From positions 372,254 through 436,253 of the forward strand of contig NZ_PYXZ01000002.1 in assembly GCF_003057875.1 (NCBI RefSeq): 64,000 nt of DNA, given 5' to 3'. This DNA comes from Nocardioides currus (lineage in GTDB: Bacteria; Actinomycetota; Actinomycetes; Propionibacteriales; Nocardioidaceae). The first letter of the stretch is position 1; each line of letters begins with the position of its first letter. Below are positions 18,324-26,358 of the stretch, one piece after another. The translations under genes and the position numbers were made by a program. Under the pieces are notes generated by a model, which made no database searches, was not told the DNA's origin, and saw only the letters and a list, made by a program, of their open reading frames with translations.

Positions 18324-19280
18324 ATGGAGCACCCACCGGCCTCGTACTTCGACACCTCGACCTGGGATCCGCGCGACGTGCGGTCCGGTGGTTCCCGGAT
18401 GGTGCCGATCACCACACCGGCCGGCGAGTTCCGGGTGTGGACGAAGCGCGTCGGGACCAACGCGGACCTCAAGGTCCTGCTGCTGCACGGCGGACCGGGT
18501 GCCACCGACGAGCTGTACGAGTGCTTCGACACCTGGTTCCCCGGCGCGGGCATCGAGTTCTACTACTACGACCAGCTCGGGTCGTTCCGCAGCGACCAGC
18601 CGGACGACCCGTCGCTGTGGGACCTCGCTCGGTTCGTCGACGAGGTGGAGCAGGTCCGCGTCGCGCTAGGCCTCGACAGCAGCAACTTCGTGCTGCTCGG
18701 TCAGTCGTGGGGCGGGCTGCTGGCGATGGAGTACGCCGTGCACCACCAGGCGCACCTCAAGGGCCTGGTCATCTCCAACATGATGTCGAGCTCGCGGCTC
18801 TACAACGCCTACGCGCACGACGTCCTGATGCCCGCCATGGACCAGGACGTGCTGGCCGAGATCCAGCGGCTCGAGGCGGACGGGGCCACCGACGACCCGC
18901 GCTACGAGCAGCTGCTGATGGAGCACCACTACGCCCTGCACGTGTGCCGGCTCCCGGTCGGGGAGTGGCCCGACCCGGTCAACCGCTCGCTGGCCCACAT
19001 CAACCCGGCGATCTACGTGCCGATGCAGGGGCCGAGCGAGCTCGGGATGAGCGGCACCCTCGAGGACTGGGACCGGTCCGGCGACCTGGTCGACATCGAC
19101 GTACCGACCCTGGTCATCGGGGCCACCCACGACACCATGGACCCCGCGCACATGCGGTGGATGGCCGAGCAGCTGCCGCAGGGGCGCTACCTTCACTGCC
19201 CGGACGGCAGCCACCTCGCCCAGTTCGACGACCCGGAGCACTACTTCCCCGGACTGATCGACTTCCTGCGCTCGCTGTGA
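18324..19280 (+). CDS. proline iminopeptidase-type alpha/beta hydrolase
   Basis: Serine peptidase of 318 residues in the prolyl aminopeptidase (S33) family, which removes N-terminal proline or acts on other short peptides. It has the oxyanion motif LLLHGGPG, the DQLGSFRSDQP segment, the nucleophile elbow GQSWGG, a late aspartate in IGATHDTMDP and the catalytic histidine in CPDGSHLAQFDD. A helical cap domain lies between. No signal peptide is seen, so it is probably cytoplasmic. ATG 18324 lacks a strong Shine-Dalgarno sequence. Confidence 0.9.
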   Translation: MEHPPASYFDTSTWDPRDVRSGGSRMVPITTPAGEFRVWTKRVGTNADLKVLLLHGGPGATDELYECFDTWFPGAGIEFYYYDQLGSFRSDQPDDPSLWDLARFVDEVEQVRVALGLDSSNFVLLGQSWGGLLAMEYAVHHQAHLKGLVISNMMSSSRLYNAYAHDVLMPAMDQDVLAEIQRLEADGATDDPRYEQLLMEHHYALHVCRLPVGEWPDPVNRSLAHINPAIYVPMQGPSELGMSGTLEDWDRSGDLVDIDVPTLVIGATHDTMDPAHMRWMAEQLPQGRYLHCPDGSHLAQFDDPEHYFPGLIDFLRSL

Positions 19281-19321
19281 CGCGCGGGGCGACCTCGCGC
19301 CCGGCGCACTAGGGTCGCGGC

Positions 19322-20557
19322 GTGGACGCGGACGTGCTGGTCGTCGGGGCAGGACTCGCCGGGCTGCGGTGCGCCCAGACGCTGCAGGACGCCGGTCTCG
19401 CGGTGCTCGTGCTGGAGGCCGCCGACGCCGTGGGCGGCCGCATCCGCACCGACCGGGTCGACGGGTTCCTCGTCGACCGGGGCTTCCAGCTCCTCAACCC
19501 GGCCTATCCCGCCGTCCGTCGCTGGATCGACGTCGACGCGCTCGGCCTCCAGGGCTTCGGGGCCGGGGTCGCCGCCGTCACGGACGAGGGCAGGGTCGCG
19601 CTCGGCCACCCGCTGCGCGCTCCGCGACTGGCGCCGTCGACGGTGCGTACGGCGCTGGGCCGGCCCGCCGAGGTGGCCGCCGTGCTCCGCTGGGCCGCGC
19701 CGCTCGCCCGGCCGCGGCGTCACACGTCGCTCTCGCGAGTGCTGAGCGAGCGCGACGACGTCACCCGAGGAGAGGCGCTGGACCGGGCCGGCGTCGACGG
19801 TGTGCTGCGCCGGGTGGTCGATCGCTTCTTCGCGGGCGTGCTGCTCGAGGACGACGGTTCCACGGCCGACCGGTTCGCCCTCCTGCTGACGTGGATGTTC
19901 GCGCGCGGCGTGCCGTCGCTGCCGGCGGCCGGGATGCAGGCCCTGCCCGAGCAGGTCGCAGCAACGCTGGGCGATCGGGTCCTGCTGGGCCGCCGCGTCG
20001 AGCGCGTCGGGGCGACCTCGGTGACCGCGACCGACCGCACCTGGTCCGCACGGCGGGTGGTCGTGGCCACCGGTGGCCCGGAGGCCCGGCACCTGGCCGG
20101 CGTCGAGGCGCCGGCGACCAAGGGCGTCGTCACCGCCTGGTGGTCGGCTCCCGAGGCTCCGGCGACCGATCTCCTGCACGTCGACGCGCGTCGCGAGGTG
20201 CACGGGCCCCTCGTCAACACCGCCGTCGTGTCCCGCGCTGCCCCGACCTACGCGCCCCCCGGGCGCCACCTGGTGCAGGGCTCCGCGCTGCTCGGGCCGG
20301 GCCGCGGGGTCGACGAGCCCGCGATGCGCCGCCACGCCGGCGACCTGCTGGGTGTCGACCCGGGCGGGTGGGAGGTCGTGGCGGTGCACGAGGTGCCGGA
20401 TGCGCTGCCGGCCCAGCCAGCGCCGTACTCCGCGCGACGTCCCGTGCTCGTCGGTGATCTCGTCGTCTGTGGCGACCACCGCGACACCGGCTCGATCCAG
20501 GGCGCCCTGGTCAGCGGGCAGCGGGCCGCCGTGGCCGTGCTCGACACCCTGCGATGA
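19322..20557 (+). CDS. FAD-dependent amine oxidase/desaturase-like oxidoreductase
   Basis: Flavoprotein of 411 residues. The N-terminal dinucleotide fold reads VLVVGAGLAGLRCA, followed by the second FAD motif VLEAADAVGGRIRTD, characteristic of the flavin amine oxidase/phytoene desaturase superfamily. The C-terminus has the closing FAD motif VVCGDHRDTGSIQGALVSG. The substrate is unknown. GTG 19322 was chosen because the FAD motif begins within five residues. It is the first gene of a tight operon: its stop overlaps the next start (ATGA), and a second FAD oxidoreductase follows. Confidence 0.88.
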   Translation: MDADVLVVGAGLAGLRCAQTLQDAGLAVLVLEAADAVGGRIRTDRVDGFLVDRGFQLLNPAYPAVRRWIDVDALGLQGFGAGVAAVTDEGRVALGHPLRAPRLAPSTVRTALGRPAEVAAVLRWAAPLARPRRHTSLSRVLSERDDVTRGEALDRAGVDGVLRRVVDRFFAGVLLEDDGSTADRFALLLTWMFARGVPSLPAAGMQALPEQVAATLGDRVLLGRRVERVGATSVTATDRTWSARRVVVATGGPEARHLAGVEAPATKGVVTAWWSAPEAPATDLLHVDARREVHGPLVNTAVVSRAAPTYAPPGRHLVQGSALLGPGRGVDEPAMRRHAGDLLGVDPGGWEVVAVHEVPDALPAQPAPYSARRPVLVGDLVVCGDHRDTGSIQGALVSGQRAAVAVLDTLR

Positions 20558-20967
20558 GCGCGGTCGTCGGGTTCGCCCTCGCGTCGGCCCTGCACGCCGG
20601 TTTCCAGCTCACCGTCACGGTGCTGGTCTACCCGGCGCTGGCGAACCGGAGCGCGGCCCAGTGGGGCGTGGCCCATGACCGTCACTCGCAGTCCATCACG
20701 CCCCTGGTGGGCGTCGTCTACCTGGCGCTCGTCGTGACGGGCGGACTCCTCGTCGTCGCCGGCCCCGACCTCGCCGGGTGGCTCGCCCTGGGCGGCACGG
20801 CCGGCGCGCTCGTCCTCACGGCGACGGTGGCAGCGCCGATCCACGGGCGTCTGGGCGAGCGCGACGACCGGCTCGTCTCCCGGCTGCTGGTGGCCGATCG
20901 CGCGCGGTGCGCGTGCGCCGTCGGTGGTGCAGCGCTGGCGGTCGTCGCCGTGGCCGTCGGGGGATGA
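20554..20967 (+). CDS. small integral membrane protein
   Basis: Protein of 137 residues with four hydrophobic segments (about residues 3-26, 46-70, 74-95 and 115-136). The pattern resembles DUF1772-type membrane proteins, but this is a loose match. ATG 20554 overlaps the upstream oxidoreductase stop by four bases, and the next oxidoreductase starts seven bases after its stop. The arrangement suggests the protein works with the two flavoenzymes at the membrane. Confidence 0.75.
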   Translation: MSAVVGFALASALHAGFQLTVTVLVYPALANRSAAQWGVAHDRHSQSITPLVGVVYLALVVTGGLLVVAGPDLAGWLALGGTAGALVLTATVAAPIHGRLGERDDRLVSRLLVADRARCACAVGGAALAVVAVAVGG

Positions 20968-20974
20968 TGGCGAC

Positions 20975-21952
20975 GTGACCGAGAAGGGTGCCGACCCGCG
21001 GGGTCGCGTGGTGGTGGTGGGAGCCGGGATCGCCGGTGTGGCGTGTGCCCGCGAGCTGGCGGCGGCGGGTGTCCCCGTCCGCGTGGTGGACCGGGGCCAC
21101 CGACCCGGCGGTCGCATGGCCTCGCGCCGGCTCTCCGAGCGACCGGTGGACCTGGGGGCGTCCTACCTGACGGTCTCCGGCCCGGACTTCGCAGCCGTGG
21201 TGGCGGAGTGGCAGGCGCGCGGGCTGGCCGAGCCGTGGACCGACACGTTCTGTGCGCTCGGCACGGGCGAGCCCGCCACGAAGAGCGGCCCGATGCGGTG
21301 GGGAGCCCCGCGCGGGCTGCGCTCGCTGGTCGAGGACCTCGCCTCCGGGCTGGACGTCGAGCGCCTCGACGTGGCCGAGGTGGCCGAGCTGGCGGACCCG
21401 TCGTGCGCGGCCGTGGTGCTCGCGATGCCGGACCCGCAGGCGCGGCGCCTGCTCGCGCCCGGCCACCCGCTCGCCTCTCGGCTCGACCGCGAGTTCGAGC
21501 CGGTGCTCGCGCTGGCCGCGAGCTGGAGCGGGCGCGCGTGGGACGACGTCGCTCCGAGCGGGCGCTTCGACGGGGCCTTCGTCGACGACGACCCGGTCCT
21601 CGCGTGGGTCGCCGACGACGGCCGGCGGCGCGGGGACGACGCGCCCGTCCTCGTCGCGCACTCCACGCCCGGGTTCGCCCGTCGCCACCTCGAGGACCCC
21701 GGCGCGGCGGGACCGGAGCTGGTCCACTCGCTGCGCACCCTGATGGACCTCCCCGAGCCGTCGCGGACCCACGTCCACCGCTGGACCTTCGCCCGGCCCG
21801 TCGGCGAGCGCGTCGAGCCCTACGCCCTCGTCGAGGGCCCGGACGGACTCGTGGGGGCCTGCGGGGACGGGTGGGGACCGGCGCCGAAGGTCGAGACCGC
21901 CTGGAGCTCGGGGCGAGCCCTCGGGGTCGAGCTCGCGCGGCGCCTGGGTTGA
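20975..21952 (+). CDS. renalase-like NAD(P)/FAD-dependent oxidoreductase
   Basis: Flavoprotein of 325 residues with the FAD-binding fold VVVVGAGIAGVACARELA, the second motif RGHRPGGRMASRR and a conserved DLGASYLTV typical of renalase-like proteins. The C-terminal FAD contact is GACGDGWGPAPKVETAWSSG. Bacterial renalases reoxidise mis-reduced NAD(P)H isomers; whether this one does so is unknown. GTG 20975 follows GGGGGATGATGG. It is the third gene of the 19322-21952 operon. Confidence 0.88.
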   Translation: MTEKGADPRGRVVVVGAGIAGVACARELAAAGVPVRVVDRGHRPGGRMASRRLSERPVDLGASYLTVSGPDFAAVVAEWQARGLAEPWTDTFCALGTGEPATKSGPMRWGAPRGLRSLVEDLASGLDVERLDVAEVAELADPSCAAVVLAMPDPQARRLLAPGHPLASRLDREFEPVLALAASWSGRAWDDVAPSGRFDGAFVDDDPVLAWVADDGRRRGDDAPVLVAHSTPGFARRHLEDPGAAGPELVHSLRTLMDLPEPSRTHVHRWTFARPVGERVEPYALVEGPDGLVGACGDGWGPAPKVETAWSSGRALGVELARRLG

Positions 21953-22086
21953 CGCGGCCGCCCGGCGAGGCGTGAACCTCGTCACGCACCACTCGCCGTA
22001 CGAGCGCCGAGATCGCCCGGATCGGGGCGTCGCGGATTCGACGTGGCGCCGCGAACATGTTGTGGTGGTGGGGTCGCCGGCTGCGT

Positions 22087-22119
22087 CCTCCCCCTGTGAG
22101 GCGCCTCCCCATCGTGAGG
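22087..22119 (+). repeat. tandem CCTCCCC/GTGAGG repeats upstream of the Rpf gene
   Basis: CCTCCCC followed two or three bases later by GTGAGG occurs twice in tandem, with an 18-base period between the GTGAGG elements (22096 and 22114). A third GTGAGG is at 22196, just before the Rpf start. Each unit can fold as a small CCTC/GAGG hairpin. The rest of the 256-base gap (21953-22208) shows no gene. Confidence 0.4.
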
Positions 22120-22208
22120 TGTTGCGCGCCGCGGCCTCGACGCCCGCTCCGACGGTGTCGCGTCCGAGCGCCCCCGATGGCGCACCAACACCCCCGTGAG
22201 GTCTTCAC

Positions 22209-23036
22209 GTGCGTTCCACCATCCACCCCCGTCGTACCCGATCCCGAGGTCTCGCCGCCGCGGCCGTCTCCGCCGCCGTGGCGCTGAGCCTGGCCCCCGG
22301 CATCGCCTCCGCCCCCGTGCAGGCCTCCGCCGACTCCTCCGGCGCCGAGCGCCAGGTCGCGGTACGCCTCAAGGTCGCCGACCAGCCCGCCGTCGAGGTG
22401 CCCGTCACCGCCCGCGCCTGGCCGACCGAGCTGATCGAGGCCCACGGCATCCCCGTCGACGGCAACGACCTGGTGAAGGTCGTCCGCGACGGCCGCGAGG
22501 TCCGCGGCACCGCCAAGCGCATCCGGCAGGGCGACACCGTGAAGCTCGTGCAGGTCGAGAAGGTCCGCAAGGCCAAGACCACGACCGTCCGCGCCGGCGT
22601 CGTCGAGGTCCCCACCACGAAGCTCGCCCCGGGCCGCCGCAAGGTCGTGCGCGAGGGCCAGCCCGGCGTCCGCCGCGTGGTCGCGGTGAAGACCCTCCAC
22701 AACGGCGACCCGGTCACGTACCGCGTCGTGAAGCGCAAGACCGTCGAGAAGCCGACTCCGCGCCGCGTCCTCGTCGGCCGCGAGCCCTACTCGGTGCCCG
22801 GCGCCGACGGCCTCAACTGGGCCGCCCTGGCGGGCTGTGAGTCCGGCGGCAACCCGAAGGCGGTCAACGCCGCGGGCTACTACGGTCTTTACCAGTTCGA
22901 CATCGGCACCTGGCACAGCGTCGGCGGCTCGGGCGTGCCCACGCAGGCGTCCGCCGCCGAGCAGACCTACCGCGCCAAGCTGCTCTACCAGCAGCGCGGC
23001 CGGTCCCCGTGGCCGACGTGCGGTCGGCTCCTCTGA
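22209..23036 (+). CDS. resuscitation-promoting factor with G5 domain (RpfB-like)
   Basis: Secreted cell-wall lytic transglycosylase of 275 residues. A signal peptide covers about residues 1-40. A region related to the DUF348 repeat is followed by a G5 domain (about 111-190) and the C-terminal Rpf lysozyme-like domain (about 200-275), with LNWAALAGCESGG holding the catalytic Glu211, then GLYQFDIGTW. Such enzymes cleave peptidoglycan and promote exit from dormancy. GTG 22209 is the only start giving an intact signal peptide; GTGAGG lies nearby upstream. The ksgA-ispE neighbours of classical rpfB are absent. Confidence 0.93.
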   Translation: MRSTIHPRRTRSRGLAAAAVSAAVALSLAPGIASAPVQASADSSGAERQVAVRLKVADQPAVEVPVTARAWPTELIEAHGIPVDGNDLVKVVRDGREVRGTAKRIRQGDTVKLVQVEKVRKAKTTTVRAGVVEVPTTKLAPGRRKVVREGQPGVRRVVAVKTLHNGDPVTYRVVKRKTVEKPTPRRVLVGREPYSVPGADGLNWAALAGCESGGNPKAVNAAGYYGLYQFDIGTWHSVGGSGVPTQASAAEQTYRAKLLYQQRGRSPWPTCGRLL

Positions 23037-23166
23037 TCGGGGAATGATCGCGACGCACGTCGCGCTCTCTTCCTCAGCTGGTCCGAGATCATGCCCCCGG
23101 GCCTCACCCTTCGCCGCTACGAGCGGCCATTCGCCGAGAGGCGGCTGACGGGCCAGCGAGCAGCAT

Positions 23167-23211
23167 CACGCAGCCACCCGCCGGGTAAGCCCCGGTCAGG
23201 GTGGCTGCGTG
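23167..23211. terminator. strong bidirectional terminator
   Basis: CACGCAGCCACCC and GGGTGGCTGCGTG form a perfect 13-pair stem. The loop holds a second hairpin, CCGGG/CCCGG. It lies between the convergent Rpf and acetyltransferase genes and has no long U-tract, as is common in actinomycetes. Confidence 0.8.
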
Positions 23212-23216
23212 CTGTG

Positions 23217-24098
23217 TCAGCCAGTGACCACGGCCGCACTGCTGTCGGCAGGCCTGCGCAGGTCGTGCACCTGGGTCTTCTCCTCGAAGCCCGCTGCGCG
23301 GTAGGTCGCGATCGCTCCCAGATTGGTGCTCGGGGTGCTCACGAACGCGTGGGAGGCTCCCATCTCCTGCAGGGCTGTGGAGGCGGCCAGACAGATCGCC
23401 CGGCCGTGACCTCGCCCTTGGTGGTTGCGGTGCACACCCATCGGCTCGAGCTCGCCGGGGTGCGACCCGGCGGCCCACACGGTGACCATGGCGACGGCAC
23501 AGTCGTCGACGTCGTACCCGACCAGTGAACGTGCCTGCCGGTATCCCGGGCCCTCGGTCATGGCCTGCCACCGCTGCTGGGTGAAGGTAGTGCGGTCGAA
23601 GGCCGAGTGATGCACCGCCAGCCGGTCGGGCAGGTGGTGCGCGTCCACCTCCACCACACGGAGGTGGTGCTCGGGGACCGGGTCCGTCAGGTCGCGGACC
23701 AGCGGCGTCCACGCCTCGTCGTCCTGCCATCCGCGCGCCAGCAGCAGGTCGCGCAACGGACCCTCGAAGCGTGCCTCGACCGCTACCTCCCCGACCGGCA
23801 GCACGCGTGAGTCCGCGGCGTCCAGGTCGTCGGCGAGGCGGCGCACGAAGTCCTCGTCGTGACGTGCTCGCGGCGCGACAGCGAGACGCAGCAGGTCGGG
23901 CTCGTCGAGGAGGCCGACCGCGGCGAGCCGGTCGTCCTCGACCCACACTCGCAGCGAACCTGCCAACCACTCCGCCCCGAACTGGTGGTTCCACCCCAGG
24001 TCCCCGACGTGGAGCGACGCCCGGTCGGGGTCGTAGGGCCAGGAGGCGAGCTCCTCGATGATGAATCTCAAGGACTCGACGCCCGGTGTGGTCACCAT
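23217..24098 (-). CDS. GNAT-family N-acetyltransferase
   Basis: Protein of 293 residues. The C-terminal half is a GNAT domain with the acetyl-CoA loop MGVHRNHQGRGHGRAI and the following GASHAFVSTPSTNLGAIATY and YRAAGFEE. The N-terminal half looks like a second, degenerate GNAT fold (LLRLAVAPRARHDE), a common tandem layout in actinomycetes. The acceptor is unknown. ATG 24098 was chosen. A 216-base gap separates it from the divergent SDR gene; nothing but presumed promoters is seen there. Confidence 0.88.
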   Translation of the reverse strand: MVTTPGVESLRFIIEELASWPYDPDRASLHVGDLGWNHQFGAEWLAGSLRVWVEDDRLAAVGLLDEPDLLRLAVAPRARHDEDFVRRLADDLDAADSRVLPVGEVAVEARFEGPLRDLLLARGWQDDEAWTPLVRDLTDPVPEHHLRVVEVDAHHLPDRLAVHHSAFDRTTFTQQRWQAMTEGPGYRQARSLVGYDVDDCAVAMVTVWAAGSHPGELEPMGVHRNHQGRGHGRAICLAASTALQEMGASHAFVSTPSTNLGAIATYRAAGFEEKTQVHDLRRPADSSAAVVTG

Positions 24099-24314
24099 GT
24101 GTCCATCTCATGGTGCGACCGACGATCCTGCAACCCGATTCGGCGAGCTGCGCCGGATCCGGCGAGGTGAGGTGAGGTCGATCTCCACCCCGTGGGCGGG
24201 CTCGGTCCGCGGATGGATGAGCGCGGGACTGCATGACCGCTTGCGAGCTCAGGTGGACGGGCGAGTCCGTTGCTGCGTGCTGTGCGGTGACATGGCGACA
24301 CGCATAGTGGACCC

Positions 24315-25073
24315 ATGACCACGTACGACGAGCAACGCACGGGCCCTGCCGTCGGACGGCTCGACGGGCAGGTGGCGCTGGTGACGGGCGGCAGCCGCGG
24401 GATCGGGCTCGCGGCCGCTCGTGGGCTCGGCGAGCTGGGGGCGACCGTGGTGCTGGTCGGCCGGAGCGACGCGTCGGCCGAGGCAGCGGCCGAGGCGCTG
24501 GTGGCGGACGGCATCGATGCGGTGGGAGTGGGCTGCGACGTCGGCAGCGCCGAGGACGTGGCCGTCCTGCCCGCGCGTCTGGGTCCGCTGGCCGCCGTGG
24601 ACGTCCTGGTCTGCGCGGCCGCGGTGATGAGCGAGCGCACCGCCAAGACACTGCGCACCAGCGAGGAGGAGTGGCGTCGTGTCATGGCGGTCGACCTCGA
24701 CGGGGTCTGGCGGACGATGACCGCATTCGTCCCCGGCATGGTCGAGCGGCGCCACGGACGGGTGATCGCGGTGAGTGCCTGCCTCGGGCGGATGAGCGGT
24801 CCGGGCAACGCCGGCGGACTGGCGCCGTACCGCGTGGCGAAGGCCGGAGTCAACGCGCTGGTGCGCAACCTCGCCCACGAGCAGGGCCTGGGTCGACGGG
24901 GTGTGCTCGTGGACGCCACCTGCCCCGGCCACTGCCGGACCGACATGGGTGGGCCGGACGCGCCCCGGTCGGCCGAGCAGGGAGCCGACACCGCCGTGTG
25001 GCTGGCGGGCCGGGACGCCGACGGCGCGCAGACCGGCGTGCTGTGGGAGGACCGCCGGGTCGTCCCCTGGTAG
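24315..25073 (+). CDS. SDR-family oxidoreductase
   Basis: Short-chain dehydrogenase/reductase of 252 residues with the classical cofactor motif TGGSRGIG, an acidic pocket later in the first half (CDVGSAED), and the catalytic Tyr-Lys pair in YRVAKAGVNAL. The usual NNAG is changed to CAAA, and the catalytic serine is probably in VIAVSACLG. Conservation of the active site indicates an active NAD(P)-dependent enzyme of unknown substrate. ATG 24315 was taken; the first helix begins about 18 residues later. Confidence 0.88.
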   Translation: MTTYDEQRTGPAVGRLDGQVALVTGGSRGIGLAAARGLGELGATVVLVGRSDASAEAAAEALVADGIDAVGVGCDVGSAEDVAVLPARLGPLAAVDVLVCAAAVMSERTAKTLRTSEEEWRRVMAVDLDGVWRTMTAFVPGMVERRHGRVIAVSACLGRMSGPGNAGGLAPYRVAKAGVNALVRNLAHEQGLGRRGVLVDATCPGHCRTDMGGPDAPRSAEQGADTAVWLAGRDADGAQTGVLWEDRRVVPW

Positions 25074-25099
25074 GTGCTGCGCCCGGCCGGCGACGCCCG

Positions 25100-25381
25100 T
25101 CAGCGGCGGGCGATGCCGTCCAGACGCAATTCGGTGGAGGCATCGGAGTGGGCGGTGCCGCTGTTGAGGTGCTTGTCGCTGATCGTGGCCCCGTTCTTGA
25201 GCACGCCGAACAGTGCCATCGCATGACCCCGACCGACGTCGTGGTCGTCCGTGAGCCAGGCGACGAAGTCGGCCGCCTTGCTCTGCGGGGTGAACCCGCG
25301 CGCAGCAGCCTCCCGCAGCAGCTCCTCGGGCGTCTTGCCGGTCTTCTTCTCGATCGCGTCGAGATAGGCCTGATAGCTCAT
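25100..25381 (-). CDS. DUF4287 domain protein
   Basis: Small cytoplasmic protein of 93 residues. The first 70 residues match DUF4287: SYQAYLDAIEKKTGKTPEE, then FVAWLTDDHDVGRGHAMAL. The function of the family is unknown; it is often found in stress-related or DUF5655-linked proteins. It is convergent with the SDR gene. ATG 25381 is the natural start, with AAGGGACC upstream. Confidence 0.88.
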   Translation of the reverse strand: MSYQAYLDAIEKKTGKTPEELLREAAARGFTPQSKAADFVAWLTDDHDVGRGHAMALFGVLKNGATISDKHLNSGTAHSDASTELRLDGIARR

Positions 25382-25544
25382 CGTGGTCCCTTCGGTCGTG
25401 TGCCACCGACGCTAGTCACGCCGACGCGGCACCGCTTCTCCGAAACCGCTGTGCCTGTCACGACGTCTCGGCTCGCCGGTCGCGGCGGTACGAAGCTCGA
25501 CGCGGCAGATCCGGACACGTCCTCGTCAATCTTTGAGTAGCGTG

Positions 25545-25748
25545 ATGGCCGTGGACGACACTGCACTTCCTCACCCCGAGACGTCGGACAAGTACGGCGA
25601 CTGGAGGGCCTCGTTCAGCGGCAGCTCGACCACGGGTCTCGTCTGTCGCATGTGCCACGCTCTGGTGGCCCACACAGGAAGCCACCCGCAGCAGCACCTC
25701 GCCTGGCACGAGCGGCTTGAGGCGCGGCCGGAGGAGGCGTCTCGCTGA
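25545..25748 (+). CDS. small zinc-finger-like protein
   Basis: Predicted 67-residue protein with one C2H2-like unit, CRMCHALV followed by HPQQHLAWH, near residues 33-54. Similar short finger proteins occur in actinomycetes, with no assigned role. ATG 25545 was taken (ATG 25533 also possible). The 158 bases after it (25749-25906) contain no recognisable gene. Confidence 0.6.
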   Translation: MAVDDTALPHPETSDKYGDWRASFSGSSTTGLVCRMCHALVAHTGSHPQQHLAWHERLEARPEEASR

Positions 25749-25906
25749 TACGGCAGCTATCCACACTCCCTGAGATGCCGGCTCCACTGCTTACTCACGA
25801 GGCGCTCTCATGGTGGCGGCGGAGCACTGACAGAGACGCTTTGGACGCGAGCAACTCCGGGCGAGCGGCGCTCAACGCGGCATGAGCGGACGTTTCGGGG
25901 CGGTTG

Positions 25907-26173
25907 TCAGGTGGCCGGTTCGAACGCACCCGGTGGCCGCTGGAAACCGCACGTGACGGCCTCGCCCGCTCCGGTCGTGACGACTACTTCGTATGGGTCG
26001 CCGTCGTTGATCCAGACGGACGTACCGCCCTCATACCAGGAAACCATTGGTCTCTCGTCGGGAGCCGAGAAGGTCAGCGTCTGGTCGGGCGCAATCCAGA
26101 AGTCCTCACCGAGCGGCTCAGTGAGCACGCAAAGCATCGCCTTCCCGTTGTTCACGATGGAGACGCTCGCCAT
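25907..26173 (-). CDS. small hypothetical protein
   Basis: Protein of 88 residues, predicted all-beta and soluble, containing EPLGEDFWIAPDQTLTF. Comparable short beta proteins with an EP-G-D-W-PG pattern are common in actinomycetes, without known function. Codon use looks authentic. It is divergent from the DUF222/HNH gene, with 185 bases between them. Confidence 0.55.
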   Translation of the reverse strand: MASVSIVNNGKAMLCVLTEPLGEDFWIAPDQTLTFSAPDERPMVSWYEGGTSVWINDGDPYEVVVTTGAGEAVTCGFQRPPGAFEPAT

Positions 26174-26358
26174 CCCTCGACCCTAGTGCGACGTCCGCTC
26201 ATCGGCATGTGTGGATGGCGCGGCAACGCCGATGTGCGGCCCGTGATGGCACGAGCAGGCCAGCCCTCGAATGACCTCGGTGCAGATCTCATCAGCGTTG
26301 TCCACAGCCCACTCGCGGACGGCCGTTCGTTGTCGGTGGTCCCTGCTTGAGTGGTCCC

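Noticed and set aside
21953..22208. c-di-AMP (ydaO-yuaA) riboswitch before the Rpf gene
   Set aside because: Rpf genes often have one, and the gap is large enough, but I could not find the conserved G-rich core and GAATC elements in order.
24099..24314. Small gene between the acetyltransferase and SDR genes
   Set aside because: Short open frames exist, but none has a ribosome-binding site or convincing composition; the gap is probably promoters.
25080..25130. Terminator between the SDR and DUF4287 genes
   Set aside because: Only a five-pair GCCCG/CGGGC stem is possible, too weak to report.
25749..25906. Remnant gene or attachment site
   Set aside because: No tRNA, direct repeat or coding signal was found in the 158 bases.
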